Shown here piece by piece: positions 1-8,567 of a stretch of DNA of 53,654 nucleotides. The notes under the pieces are model-generated. The model did no database searches. It was not told the origin of the DNA and was given only the letters and a program-made list of their open reading frames with translations. Origin of the DNA: JBHPHA01 sp042569905 (lineage in GTDB: Bacteria > Patescibacteriota > Minisyncoccia > Moranbacterales > UBA9337). The stretch lies in contig JBHPHA010000005.1 in assembly GCA_042569905.1 (NCBI GenBank), positions 1 through 53,654 on the forward strand, written 5' to 3'. Position numbers and translations under genes: made by a program. How positions within the stretch are numbered: position 1 is the first letter of the stretch; each line of letters starts with the position of its first letter.

Positions 1-700
1 TTGTGTGAATACAATTCTGATTTCTCTCAAAATTAATGAAAAATTCTTTAACAACCTCTTTTCCAAATCTATTTACAGATTTTACTGAAATGATATTAAC
101 CCCTTCTTTTAGACTAAGCTCCTGAGAAAACTCACCGTCTTCATTTACACTAATTTTCTTATCATTAATAATAACCTCATTTTCCCTATCCGTTACACCT
201 TCAAACACCATATAACTGCTACTTACAGTTTCATGAGAAAGAATTGGGTGCCTAATTATCAACCGAGGAGTTGACACAAAACTGCTAAACTCTTTATATA
301 AATAGAAAAATGCCAGAGAAAATATAATAAAAATTGCAACCGCACCTATTATCTTTGGTGTAATAATAACTCCAGATATATTCACACTGCTCTTCTTTTT
401 TTTACCATTCGATGCTGTCTTTTTTATATTCCGTCTAATACCTCTTTCTTTTTCAAATAACAAAATAAGTTTTTTAGTATCCCCACCAACATAATCAGAA
501 TAATTTCTCACAAAACCTCTAACATAAACATCAGCAGGTAATTTTCCATACTCACCATTCTCAAGAAGCTCTATATACTTAGCCTGAATTCTAGTATGTT
601 TAGCTGCCTCATTCAAACTAATTCGCCTATCTTCTCTCATTTTCCTAAGTCTTTCCCCTAAAGTCAAAGACTTAACTTTTTTTCTCGTAAAACCATTCAT
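1..700 (-). CDS. RodZ-like helix-turn-helix membrane protein (partial, 3' end outside window)
   Basis: Only the first 233 codons are visible; the gene runs off the left edge with no in-frame stop. Residues about 14-60 form a RodZ/Xre-type helix-turn-helix (LGERLRKMRED, LNEAAKHTRI). A Lys/Arg-rich linker follows (about 84-104), then one membrane segment (about 116-135) and the start of an extracytoplasmic domain with beta-strand character. This order (cytoplasmic HTH, one TM, outer domain) is that of RodZ, which links MreB to the envelope; in many CPR genomes such proteins are poorly characterised. The ATG at 700 is used because an upstream ATG is followed at once by TAA. The start has no Shine-Dalgarno, like other backbone genes here. 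It lies 84 bases after ftsK and probably shares its transcript. Confidence 0.75.
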   Translation of the reverse strand, partial: MNGFTRKKVKSLTLGERLRKMREDRRISLNEAAKHTRIQAKYIELLENGEYGKLPADVYVRGFVRNYSDYVGGDTKKLILLFEKERGIRRNIKKTASNGKKKKSSVNISGVIITPKIIGAVAIFIIFSLAFFYLYKEFSSFVSTPRLIIRHPILSHETVSSSYMVFEGVTDRENEVIINDKKISVNEDGEFSQELSLKEGVNIISVKSVNRFGKEVVKEFFINFERNQNCIHT

Positions 701-784
701 ATTTTTTTTTACATTCATTTCTAGTGTCTATCTATAGTATAAAAATCTTAAATATTCTCATTCAGCAATATACGGCTTTAGCAC

Positions 785-3154
785 CTAATTCTCTACAACT
801 CCAACTTTCTTCTCTAGATCATCCTCATCAGCCTCAGCCTTGCCAACTAAAATCTCTCGCGGTCTTGAACCATCAGCTGGGCCAACAATTTCATTATCCT
901 CAAGCATATCAATTAACCTTGCAGCTCTAGAATACCCAATCCTAAGTCTCCTTTGAAGTAGAGATGTAGATGCTTTACCCATATCGATCACCATACTTTT
1001 TGCATCCTCATATATTTCATCATCCCCTCCTCCATGAGAATTTTTTTCAACTGGATCATTACTAAAGTCGAGCTTTACCTGCTTACTCACGGTATTACCA
1101 CCAACTGTTTCAATGATATTTTCTTCAGATTTAGCGATAAAATCAGTGTTCTTATTTTTAATAGCTTTAACAACTCTTTTAATTTCAGATTCTGAGACAA
1201 AAGCACACTGAACCCTCTTTGGCTTCGGAGAATCAGACGAAAGGAATAACATGTCACCTTTTCCTAATAGCTTCTCAGCTCCACTCATATCAAGAATTGT
1301 CCTGGAATCAATTTGAGTAGCAACTTGAAGTGCAATTCTAGTTGTAATATTTGCTTTGATAAGACCTGTTAGCACCTCTACGCTTGGGCGCTGAGTGGAA
1401 ACGATTAAATGTATACCTACAGCTCGAGCCATTTGAGCAAGCCTAATTATTGCCCCCTCGACCTCCTTACCATGAGAAGACATCAGATCAGCTAACTCAT
1501 CAATAACAATCACAATATAAGGCATTTTCTCTAATTCATCTTCTTTCTTCTCTCCAGTTTCAGGATCTGTATACTTCCTCTTCCGTCCTTCATCAACCTT
1601 ACTCTTATATGAAGTTAAATCTTTCGATCCAGTTTCTTGAAAAAGAATATACCTTCTTTCCATTTCATTCACTGCCCACTTTAAAGCATTTACTACCTTT
1701 GAATTTTCAACAATAACATCAGAAAGTAAATGAGGAATCCCCCTATACAATGAAAGCTCTACTCTCTTAGGATCAACTAAAATCAATTTCAAATCTTCAG
1801 GAGAATTTTGATATAAAAGAGAAATCAGAATTGTATTCACACAAACACTTTTACCTGTTCCTGTCGCACCTGCAACTAGCAAATGAGGCATTTTTGCTAA
1901 ATCCTTCAAAACTACATTACCTTCAACATCCTTACCAAGTGCTAAAAGCAAAGTTGATGATGCGTTCGTGAATTCACTACTATTCAAAAGATCTCTTAAT
2001 CCCACAGTAACACTTGACTTATTCGGAACCTCAACTCCAACTAGTGACTTTCCAGGAATAGGCGCTTCAATTCTAATTGGATGAGCAGCAAGTGCTAAAG
2101 ATAGGTCGTTACCTAATGATACTATTCTACTTAGCTTAACTCCAACAGCTGGACGAAAACTATACTGAGTAACAGTTGGCCCAACCTTCGCCTCACCTGA
2201 TTCAACCTCAATACCGAAATGTTGAAATGTTTTATGAATAATATCTTGATTTTTTTCAATATCCCCACCCTTAGCTTCACCCTCATAAGGATCAAGTAAA
2301 TTAGCAGAAGGATAGTTCCAACCAGGGGAAGATGCATTCCTAGAAGAAACCACTTCTTCCACTGAGCTCTTCTTTGATGCAATACTCTTCACCTTCTTAG
2401 TTACATTGGCAAGTGAAAATGAAGACTCTCTTTGCACCACATCATCCTTCTCATCCATAGGATCCTCAACAAACTTAACACTCTTAATATTGTCATCTAA
2501 ATCCTGCTCACTCTTCTTATTCGATACCTCTGCCTCTTTTCTTTGAGCTCTTACATCCTTTTCTGACTCATTCTCACCACTCCCCTGAGCGCTTCCTATG
2601 CCTATACCACTAAGCCACTTTGAATTCTTAAAGAAACTCACGATGGAGAAATTGAACGTTATGATCGCCCCTATCATTAGTAAGGAAAATAAGATAACCG
2701 ATCCAGCCATTCTGCCTGCTAGCTTAATTAATCCTAGTGATAAATAATAGCCAACGTAACCGCCACCAGCTCCAGACTTCGCAACACTAAGAAGTTCCTG
2801 GTCACTGAAAAATATATGAAATAAAGATAATACACACACAAAAATAACTATAATTCCAATTAACTTTGAAATATAGAAAATTATTTTCTTTCTAAAAACT
2901 AAAACACCGCTCAATCCAATTAAGATAACTGGAAATAACCATTTCCCCCAACCAAAAAGAGTTCCACCTATTTTATTTAAAGCTGCTCCCAAAATATTAG
3001 CTTCTCCAAAAAATCCAAAAACAAACAGCACTGCTAGGGCAAATAAAAATATTGCAGCAATACTTGCCTTTGCATCACCATGCAAATTCACCTCTGGATC
3101 TACTTGAACTTGTTTTATTGATTCTTTTTTTGATTTATTTTTCTTTTTACTCAT
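785..3154 (-). CDS. ftsK: DNA translocase FtsK/SpoIIIE
   Basis: A 789-residue septal DNA pump that clears chromosome DNA during division. The N-terminus has about four membrane segments (residues about 30-180), then a charged linker (about 190-290). The motor follows: Walker A GATGTGKS near residue 428, a DPKRVELS segment, Walker B IVIVIDELAD near 550, and the STQRPSVEVLTG segment. A C-terminal winged-helix gamma domain (about 705-770) fits KOPS-type DNA recognition. Length is normal for a four-TM FtsK. The start lacks a Shine-Dalgarno. The promoter at 3231-3259 overlaps a palindrome. The RodZ-like gene follows 84 bases downstream, coupling division and shape functions. Confidence 0.97.
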   Translation of the reverse strand: MSKKKNKSKKESIKQVQVDPEVNLHGDAKASIAAIFLFALAVLFVFGFFGEANILGAALNKIGGTLFGWGKWLFPVILIGLSGVLVFRKKIIFYISKLIGIIVIFVCVLSLFHIFFSDQELLSVAKSGAGGGYVGYYLSLGLIKLAGRMAGSVILFSLLMIGAIITFNFSIVSFFKNSKWLSGIGIGSAQGSGENESEKDVRAQRKEAEVSNKKSEQDLDDNIKSVKFVEDPMDEKDDVVQRESSFSLANVTKKVKSIASKKSSVEEVVSSRNASSPGWNYPSANLLDPYEGEAKGGDIEKNQDIIHKTFQHFGIEVESGEAKVGPTVTQYSFRPAVGVKLSRIVSLGNDLSLALAAHPIRIEAPIPGKSLVGVEVPNKSSVTVGLRDLLNSSEFTNASSTLLLALGKDVEGNVVLKDLAKMPHLLVAGATGTGKSVCVNTILISLLYQNSPEDLKLILVDPKRVELSLYRGIPHLLSDVIVENSKVVNALKWAVNEMERRYILFQETGSKDLTSYKSKVDEGRKRKYTDPETGEKKEDELEKMPYIVIVIDELADLMSSHGKEVEGAIIRLAQMARAVGIHLIVSTQRPSVEVLTGLIKANITTRIALQVATQIDSRTILDMSGAEKLLGKGDMLFLSSDSPKPKRVQCAFVSESEIKRVVKAIKNKNTDFIAKSEENIIETVGGNTVSKQVKLDFSNDPVEKNSHGGGDDEIYEDAKSMVIDMGKASTSLLQRRLRIGYSRAARLIDMLEDNEIVGPADGSRPREILVGKAEADEDDLEKKVGVVEN

Positions 3155-3224
3155 ACAGATATTTTAGCACAAATATTACTATTTGTAGATATATTTTTAT
3201 ATTTTTTTTCACTTTTAACCTCAC

Positions 3225-3259
3225 AGTGATATTGTATCACTATTTAAAAATAATGCCAA
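3225..3259 (-). promoter_or_regulatory. ftsK promoter with palindrome over the -10
   Basis: On the minus strand, TTGGCA (3259-3254) and TACAAT (3236-3231) are separated by 17 bases. The -10 box lies inside a perfect inverted repeat, AGTGATA-N3-TATCACT (3225-3241). That position suits a repressor operator, but no regulator is identified. Confidence 0.6.
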
Positions 3260-3271
3260 ATTTTTCATTTT

Positions 3272-3299
3272 AAAAACCCCTACTTATTTAAGTAAGGGT
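3272..3299 (-). terminator. Intrinsic terminator of the 3312-3662 gene
   Basis: The minus strand reads CCCTTACTT-N3/4-AAGTAGGGG followed by five T, a hairpin with U tract just after the small gene and before the ftsK promoter. Confidence 0.8.
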
Positions 3300-3311
3300 C
3301 TTGTATTGTTA

Positions 3312-3662
3312 CTAAGAAACTCTTAAAAAAGAGTATTTATATGGGACTCTTCTTTCAATTATCTCAATATTATCTTGTGATTTAAGTTGAAATAAAAGAT
3401 TATCAAAAGAAAGAAGTTTTAAAAATTTACCGCCACTAAATTTAATTAAAATAAAAGAACCTAGCTTATCCTTCAATACTGAAACACTATTAACCACTCG
3501 GACCTTTTCCTTCTCTATGTTTCCGTAAATATCCAAAAAAAGCAACCTAAAAACTGAACCGATTAATACTTCTTTCAAGCATTCAACTACCTCAATTATA
3601 TTGTCATTATTTAAAGAAATTCTCTTTTTGCGCCAAAAATTATCCCTTGTTTCATTTTGCAT
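3312..3662 (-). CDS. Hypothetical accessory protein, 116 aa
   Basis: Not recognised. It is a small mixed alpha/beta protein with alternating charged and hydrophobic residues; no signal peptide, membrane segment or metal motif is visible. The ATG at 3662 is preferred to the GTG two codons upstream, because a GGGG element lies about 9 bases before the ATG and would overlap the GTG region. It is a single-gene unit: near-consensus promoter TTGACA-N17-TAAGAT at 3706-3734 and an intrinsic terminator at 3272-3299. It lies between ftsK and another small accessory gene, like many orphan cassettes in this window. Confidence 0.7.
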   Translation of the reverse strand: MQNETRDNFWRKKRISLNNDNIIEVVECLKEVLIGSVFRLLFLDIYGNIEKEKVRVVNSVSVLKDKLGSFILIKFSGGKFLKLLSFDNLLFQLKSQDNIEIIERRVPYKYSFLRVS

Positions 3663-3705
3663 TATCACTTACCCCATAAACACATTTCTAACTAACCACC
3701 AAATT

Positions 3706-3734
3706 ATCTTACTCTACAAAAACGAAACTGTCAA
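3706..3734 (-). promoter_or_regulatory. Promoter of the 3312-3662 gene
   Basis: Minus strand: perfect -35 TTGACA (3734-3729), 17-base spacer, -10 TAAGAT (3711-3706), about 45 bases before the start codon. Confidence 0.75.
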
Positions 3735-3825
3735 CTTATCCCAAAATCAAATAGCTCTCTCAAAAAACAGCAATAAACACGCCCACTCAACCAGTATCAA
3801 TACCCACAAACACCGCCCACGCTAT

Positions 3826-3854
3826 TTGACGACCAGCTCAATGCCTGATAACAT
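3826..3854 (+). promoter_or_regulatory. Promoter of the 3908-4237 gene
   Basis: TTGACG (3826-3831), 17-base spacer, TAACAT (3849-3854). It faces away from the promoter at 3706-3734, so the two accessory genes are divergent. Confidence 0.65.
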
Positions 3855-3907
3855 TAGACTTAGAAAAAAATACCCTGTATCAACTAATCTCATTAAGGAG
3901 TGTAGAC

Positions 3908-4237
3908 TTGGCTATTTTTAAAAAAATCAAAGTAATTGTAACCAATAAAGGTGATGAACCTCATCAAAGCGTAGAACGATTTAAAATCGCAGTACATTCA
4001 GGAGATCTGTGTGCAAAAAAAAGCTGCTCCTTATACAAGAGTAGCAACCCTAATTTAATAATATTACACTCTAAAAAACTAGGAGGAAAAAGAAACATCA
4101 AAGAGTTACTCGGTTGGTTATTTCTATTATCACAATCAATCAATGACGACTTTATAGTATTCATTAAGGGACCGATACCTGATCAAAATAAAGAAGAGTA
4201 TCGACCAAAAAACTCAAACATATTAATTGAGTTTTAA
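3908..4237 (+). CDS. Hypothetical accessory protein, 109 aa, TTG start
   Basis: Not recognised. The start is TTG, chosen because AAGGAG lies 8 bases upstream and the frame begins MAIFKKIKVIV. The first third is basic and contains a Cys-x4-Cys pair (CAKKSC, residues about 35-40). The centre (KELLGWLFLLSQSI) is an amphipathic or hydrophobic helix, but too short and isolated to call a transmembrane protein. The gene is monocistronic, with its own promoter at 3826-3854 and a long, perfect terminator hairpin at 4258-4296. It is one of the few plus-strand genes in the left half, and its strong Shine-Dalgarno contrasts with neighbouring backbone genes. Confidence 0.7.
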   Translation: MAIFKKIKVIVTNKGDEPHQSVERFKIAVHSGDLCAKKSCSLYKSSNPNLIILHSKKLGGKRNIKELLGWLFLLSQSINDDFIVFIKGPIPDQNKEEYRPKNSNILIEF

Positions 4238-4257
4238 TAATAACCCAGAAAAGATTA

Positions 4258-4296
4258 AACGGATTTCATCTTAAAAAGATGAAATCCGTTATTTTT
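4258..4296 (+). terminator. Strong terminator of the 3908-4237 gene
   Basis: AACGGATTTCATCTT pairs perfectly with AAGATGAAATCCGTT around a short A loop, followed by a T tract. Confidence 0.9.
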
Positions 4297-4349
4297 ATAC
4301 AAAAAAACCATTCAAACTCCCCACAAAGATACTGAAAATAGTCCAAAAC

Positions 4350-4387
4350 AAAAAACCATCCCGACAAAATCAGGGTGGTTTTTTTAT
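4350..4387 (-). terminator. Bidirectional terminator after the rpsI operon
   Basis: The hairpin AAACCA-CC ... GG-TGGTTT is flanked by A and T runs on both sides, so it can stop the minus-strand ribosomal operon and any plus-strand read-through. A weaker hairpin (AAACC/GGTTT) lies right at the rpsI stop, near 4497-4519. Confidence 0.65.
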
Positions 4388-4514
4388 AGAAAGTAGTTTT
4401 GGAAAATATTATTCTTATTCACAAAAAACATTGAATCATCAAGCCGCATTAAGTATGAAGATATGATTTGTTCTTAGGAAAATAAAGCAAATTTGTAAAA
4501 ACCAAAGACGGTTT

Positions 4515-4973
4515 TTATCTTTTTGCCCACTGTGGAGCACGTCTCGCCTTCTTCAATCCTGGCTTCTTTCTCTCAACTTCTCTAGCGTCACGAGTCATGA
4601 AACCATTTGATTTAAGAATAGGTTTTAAATTTTCATCAAATTTAACCAGAGCTCTAGCAATTCCAAGTCTAGATGCCTCAACCTGTCCAGTTATTCCTCC
4701 ACCTTTAACTAAAACAGAAACCTTAAACTTACCATGCATTCCAGTCTCTCTTAGCGGTGCTAAAAAATTACTCTGCATAGCAGCAAGTGGAAAATATTCC
4801 CTTAACTTTTTTCCATTAACAATCAAGTCACTATCTCCAGCTTTTTCTGTTTCATAAATTCTAACCTGAGCAGTAGAGCTTTTTCTTCTACCTACAGCAT
4901 AAAAATATTTCTCATCAGCCTTCTTTCCTGATTTAACTTTTTTCTCTTCAATTTTAACTTCTTCTTTTTTCAT
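4515..4973 (-). CDS. rpsI: 30S ribosomal protein S9
   Basis: Last gene of the ribosomal-protein/RNA polymerase operon. The core starts at YFYAVGRRKSSTAQVR and includes the family signatures KGGGITGQ and SRLGIARAL; the basic C-terminus (KKARRAPQWAKR) is the S9 tail that reaches the P-site tRNA. The start at 4973 gives 152 residues with a charged Lys/Glu leader of about 20. An upstream ATG at 5024 is open but would overlap rplM by 14 bases and add an unlikely N-terminus; AGAGAT precedes the 4973 ATG. Together with rplM it is the standard L13-S9 pair. Confidence 0.95.
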   Translation of the reverse strand: MKKEEVKIEEKKVKSGKKADEKYFYAVGRRKSSTAQVRIYETEKAGDSDLIVNGKKLREYFPLAAMQSNFLAPLRETGMHGKFKVSVLVKGGGITGQVEASRLGIARALVKFDENLKPILKSNGFMTRDAREVERKKPGLKKARRAPQWAKR

Positions 4974-5010
4974 AAAAAGTATCTCTTTATTAAAACTTCG
5001 TTTATTTAAC

Positions 5011-5394
5011 TTATTTAGTGACATCTATCTTGTGATCGTGTTCACTATTTTTATAAACTAAAAGACGAGTCATCATTCTGTCTCTTAACTTATTTTTTGG
5101 AAGCATTCCTCTTACAGCTGAAACAATTATTTTTCGAGAATCCTTCTCTAATTGCTCCTCAAAAGTTGTTCCCTTAATTCCTCCTGGATAACCACTAAAC
5201 CTATAATAAGTTTTTTGCTTAGCCTTGTTACCAGTCAATACAACTCCATCTGCATTAGTAACCACAACGAAGTCTCCTCCGTCAATATTTGGAGTATAAT
5301 CAACCTTTCTTTTTCCGCTCAAAGTCTGGGCTATCTCTGTCGCCATTCTTCCTAGAACTTTTCCCTGAGCATCAAATAAATAATATTTTCGCAT
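5011..5394 (-). CDS. rplM: 50S ribosomal protein L13
   Basis: A 127-residue early-assembly protein of the large subunit. Recognised by VLGRMATEIAQTLSGK, YTPNIDGGDFVVVTNAD, GYPGGIKGTTFEEQ and RGMLPKNKL. It is about 15 residues shorter than the usual 142: the N-terminal strand preceding YYLFDAQGK is missing and the C-terminus is trimmed, as is common in reduced genomes. It lies between rplQ and rpsI in the conserved order, with no Shine-Dalgarno. Confidence 0.97.
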   Translation of the reverse strand: MRKYYLFDAQGKVLGRMATEIAQTLSGKRKVDYTPNIDGGDFVVVTNADGVVLTGNKAKQKTYYRFSGYPGGIKGTTFEEQLEKDSRKIIVSAVRGMLPKNKLRDRMMTRLLVYKNSEHDHKIDVTK

Positions 5395-5416
5395 AACTCA
5401 AAATTTAACAAATAAT

Positions 5417-5782
5417 TTAAACAAATTCTATAACAGCTACCTTAGCTGAGTCACTCTTTCTTGGACTTAGCTTAATAACTCTAGTATAACCACTATTTCT
5501 GTCATCGAATTTTTTTACAAACTCTCCAGTCAATTTCTTAACAGCCTCTTTAGGTAATTTCCTACTCAAATCCCTAATTACAGATACTTTTAAATCATTG
5601 CTTTTAGTGGATTTCTTAGCCTTATTTACAATCCTATCTATCAAAGTCTTAGCTTCCTTAGCTTTAGCCTCTGTAGTAGTAATCTTTTCATGCATGATTA
5701 AGCTACCCAACAGAGTGCTAAACATTGCCTCTCTTTGACCTTTTACTCTTCCAAATTTTCTTCCTACTTTCTGATGATTCAT
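5417..5782 (-). CDS. rplQ: 50S ribosomal protein L17
   Basis: A 121-residue large-subunit protein near the exit tunnel. The N-terminus (GRKFGRVKGQREAMFSTLLG) and the following helix with ITTTEAKAKEAKTLIDRIV are the family core; the end (YTRVIKLSPRKSDSAKVAVIEFV) is the usual L17 C-terminus. It follows rpoA by 25 bases, as in nearly all bacteria. Only AGG precedes the start (AGGTTTAAATATG), a weak site. Confidence 0.97.
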   Translation of the reverse strand: MNHQKVGRKFGRVKGQREAMFSTLLGSLIMHEKITTTEAKAKEAKTLIDRIVNKAKKSTKSNDLKVSVIRDLSRKLPKEAVKKLTGEFVKKFDDRNSGYTRVIKLSPRKSDSAKVAVIEFV

Positions 5783-5807
5783 ATATTTAAACCTATAAAT
5801 TCAATTT

Positions 5808-6776
5808 TTATTTACTCTTCAATGTTAGTCCATGAAGTCCAATAGCTTTTTTGATCTCCTTTACACCTTTATCACCCATTCCATCCAAAGCTTTTAATTC
5901 ATCTTCATTTAGCTTAACAATATCCCCAACAATAGTGATGTCATTAGACTCCAAAACATTTACAGTTCTTGTTCCGATTCCACCAATATCGTTAACACCT
6001 ACTTTTCTCATGTCAACTTCAACCTTCTTTACCTTTTTTTCCTTAACCTCTTCCACTACTGCTTCCTCGATTACTGCTTCCTCGTAACCAGATTCTAAGC
6101 CTAGAAGTGCAGAAAATTGTTCTACCAAGATTTGACTAGCTTTATGGAAAACATCCTCTGGAGTTGAGCTACCATCAGTAACGATATCCAAAGTGATCTT
6201 ATCATAATCAGTTCTCTTTCCAACACGCATATTCTCTACTTCGTAATTTACTCTCCTTACAGGAGTGTAAATAGCATCAATAGCAATAACTCCAATTTCC
6301 TTCTCTTCTTCTTCGCGTTGTTCAACTGGAATATATCCAATACCTTGATCAACTTCCATTTCCATCTCTACTTCGATATCTTTATCGCTAATAGTAAGGA
6401 TTTGTTGATCTACATTAACAACTTCGATTCCTGCTGGACATTTAATGCTTTTAGCAGTAACCAAACCATCTCCTTTAGCAGTTAAACTAACTCTTACAGA
6501 TTCTTCTCCTTCCATCCTGAATCTGATTTTTTTCAAGTTCAAAATTATTTGAATTACGTCCTCCATTACTCCATCGATTGTAGAAAATTCATGAGAAACG
6601 CCTTTAATTTTAACAGATTTGATCGCTGTTCCTTGCAAAGAAGAAAGCAAAACTCTTCTAAGAGCATTACCTAAAGTTGTTCCATATCCAGGATAACAAT
6701 CTTCGATAACAAAACTACCGTGATTTTCATCAACCTGAGTATATTTTGGACTTTTAGGAAGTGATATTGATTGCAT
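5808..6776 (-). CDS. rpoA: RNA polymerase alpha subunit
   Basis: A 322-residue assembly platform of RNA polymerase. The N-terminal domain shows YGTTLGNALRRVLLSS, the dimerisation/beta-contact signature, and EDVIQIILNLKKIRF. An acidic and Lys-rich linker (about 235-255, repeats of EEAVVEEV) leads to a complete C-terminal domain (VGVNDIGGIGTRTVNVL ... GVKEIKKAIG), the helix-hairpin-helix region that binds UP elements and activators. The intact C-terminal domain implies that activator- or UP-dependent promoters remain possible. The start has no Shine-Dalgarno. Confidence 0.98.
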   Translation of the reverse strand: MQSISLPKSPKYTQVDENHGSFVIEDCYPGYGTTLGNALRRVLLSSLQGTAIKSVKIKGVSHEFSTIDGVMEDVIQIILNLKKIRFRMEGEESVRVSLTAKGDGLVTAKSIKCPAGIEVVNVDQQILTISDKDIEVEMEMEVDQGIGYIPVEQREEEEKEIGVIAIDAIYTPVRRVNYEVENMRVGKRTDYDKITLDIVTDGSSTPEDVFHKASQILVEQFSALLGLESGYEEAVIEEAVVEEVKEKKVKKVEVDMRKVGVNDIGGIGTRTVNVLESNDITIVGDIVKLNEDELKALDGMGDKGVKEIKKAIGLHGLTLKSK

Positions 6777-6872
6777 ATTTTTTTTATGGTTGATTTAAGG
6801 TTATGAAATTATAATTCTGACTTAATACAAATCTCAATATAGATTCATGACTTAAACCATCACCTATTAAAC

Positions 6873-7505
6873 TTAACGAGAATAATATTCAACTACTAAT
6901 TGAGGATCAACGTTTGAGCTGATTTCCCCTCCTTCAGGTAAAGATAAGATCTTACCTTCTAACTTAGCTGCGTCTACTTGAACCCATGCACAAGCACCTT
7001 TCTTATTTTTCAAAGCTCTTAAAACTTCTTGGAAATAAGGCTTTTCTTTCTTGTTTTCTCTAGCACTAACAACGTCTCCTGGCTTAGCCTTATAAGAAGG
7101 AATACTAACTTTTTTTCCATTAACATTAATCAAGCCATGATTTACAATTTGTCTAGCAGTAGTTCTTGAAGGAGCAAATCCCATTCTGTAAACAACATTA
7201 TCTAGTCTCATTTCCAATCTAACCATCAAAAGATCACCAGCAACACCTTGTTTCTTACTTGCTTCATCGAAATGATTTCGAAATTGCCTCTCCAAAACTC
7301 CATAGATTCTTTTAATCCTTTGTTTCATTGCTAATTGTCTTCCGTACTCGCTCAATCCTCGAGTCATTTTCTTACCATGCATACCTGGAGCATAGTTTTT
7401 CTTGACCATACCACACTTTGGAGAAGAACAACGATCTCCTTTCAAGAAAAGTTTTTCTCCAGCTCTTCGGCATTGTCTACATTTTGCTTTTAAATCTCTA
7501 GCCAT
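6873..7505 (-). CDS. rpsD: 30S ribosomal protein S4, zinc-binding type
   Basis: A 210-residue primary 16S rRNA-binding protein. The N-terminus has four cysteines (C9-x2-C12-x13-C26-x4-C31), marking the zinc-binding (C+) form rather than the cysteine-free paralogue. The S4 RNA-binding domain is visible at RLDNVVYRMGFAPSRTTARQ and VNHGLINVNGKKV. The C-terminus ends in VVEYYSR, as expected. It sits between rpsM and rpoA in the standard place; gaps on both sides are about 100-120 bases and may hold translational control elements, since S4 often autoregulates this operon. Confidence 0.98.
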   Translation of the reverse strand: MARDLKAKCRQCRRAGEKLFLKGDRCSSPKCGMVKKNYAPGMHGKKMTRGLSEYGRQLAMKQRIKRIYGVLERQFRNHFDEASKKQGVAGDLLMVRLEMRLDNVVYRMGFAPSRTTARQIVNHGLINVNGKKVSIPSYKAKPGDVVSARENKKEKPYFQEVLRALKNKKGACAWVQVDAAKLEGKILSLPEGGEISSNVDPQLVVEYYSR

Positions 7506-7625
7506 ATTTATTATAGTATTCAGTAACTAGTCCTTGCCAAGATAAAGTTATCTTAAGCCATTAACGAACAACTAGTAATCCTACCTTAATTCTTAAAAAA
7601 TTTTAGATTCCTAAATTATTAACTC

Positions 7626-8012
7626 CTACGTCTTCTCAGTTGTACGACGTCCGCTTCCCATAGTTCTTCTAACATTTCCACGAACAGTTCTATTATTAGT
7701 CTTAGTTCTTTGCCCTCTACAAGGAAGCCCTTTCTGATGTCTAAGTCCTCTGTAACAACCAATTTCCTTAAGCCTTTTAATGTTCATCTTAATCTCATGC
7801 TTAAGTTCTCCTTCTACTTTATAATTCTTTTCGATTTCCTCTCTTAAAGAACTTAATTGTTCTGAAGTTAAATCCTTAGCTTTAATTTCTCTCTCAATTT
7901 TTAAAGTTTCTAGTATTTTAACACTAATAGAACGACCTATACCGAAGATATAAGTTAATGAGATTTCTATTATCTTGTCATCAGGAATATTTATCCCAGC
8001 TATTCTAGCCAT
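7626..8012 (-). CDS. rpsM: 30S ribosomal protein S13
   Basis: A 128-residue head protein contacting the A- and P-site tRNAs. Begins MARIAGINIPDDK, with the helix-hairpin-helix core around TYIFGIGRS and the RNA-binding tail CYRGLRHQKGLPCRGQRTKTN. Here it lies downstream of rpsK instead of upstream, 35 bases after it. The C-terminal extension ends RTMGSGRRTTEKT. No Shine-Dalgarno is seen. Confidence 0.98.
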   Translation of the reverse strand: MARIAGINIPDDKIIEISLTYIFGIGRSISVKILETLKIEREIKAKDLTSEQLSSLREEIEKNYKVEGELKHEIKMNIKRLKEIGCYRGLRHQKGLPCRGQRTKTNNRTVRGNVRRTMGSGRRTTEKT

Positions 8013-8047
8013 ATTTTTCTAACTTTTAATATATAGTAAATTATTAT

Positions 8048-8533
8048 TTATACCCTCCTTGGTTTCTTTGGTCTACAACCATTATGCGGAATTGGGGTAA
8101 TATCCTTTATTGCACTTAAATCAAATCCAGCGTTAGCAAGCCCTCTAACAGAAGCTTCTCTTCCTCCTCCAACACCTTTAATGAAAACTGTTAACTCCTT
8201 AAGTCCATATTTTTGAACCTTTTCAGAAACGTCATTAGCAACTTTAGTTGCAGCATATGGTGTAGATTTCTTAGCTCCCTTAAATCCAAGGAAACCAGCA
8301 CTAGACCAGCCTAAAACAGCACCATTAGCATCAGAAAGAGTGATTATGGTGTTGTTATATGTACATTTAATATGAGCTTGTCCTTTTTGAACTTGCCTTT
8401 TTTTACTTTTTTTAGCCTTTGGAGCAGTAGTTACAGGAGTTTCTTCCTTTGCACCTTTTACCTCCACAGCTTCACTTGAAGTTTCTTTAACTTCCTTTAC
8501 CTCTTTTACGTCTTTAGTTTTTTCCTCGGTCAT
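8048..8533 (-). CDS. rpsK: 30S ribosomal protein S11 with acidic/basic N-terminal extension
   Basis: A 161-residue platform protein. The S11 core begins near residue 50 (GQAHIKCTYNNTIITLSD) and includes STPYAATKVAND, FIKGVGGGREA and the end PHNGCRPKKPRRV. The first 45 or so residues are a low-complexity Glu/Val/Lys stretch not found in typical S11 (about 130 aa). The gene precedes rpsM, reversing the usual rpsM-rpsK order. Confidence 0.97.
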   Translation of the reverse strand: MTEEKTKDVKEVKEVKETSSEAVEVKGAKEETPVTTAPKAKKSKKRQVQKGQAHIKCTYNNTIITLSDANGAVLGWSSAGFLGFKGAKKSTPYAATKVANDVSEKVQKYGLKELTVFIKGVGGGREASVRGLANAGFDLSAIKDITPIPHNGCRPKKPRRV

Positions 8534-8567
8534 ATATCTTAATTTAATTTAAAGTCAAAAATGGATT

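Noticed and set aside
4974..5024. Longer rpsI start
   Set aside because: It would overlap rplM by 14 bases and add a non-homologous N-terminus.
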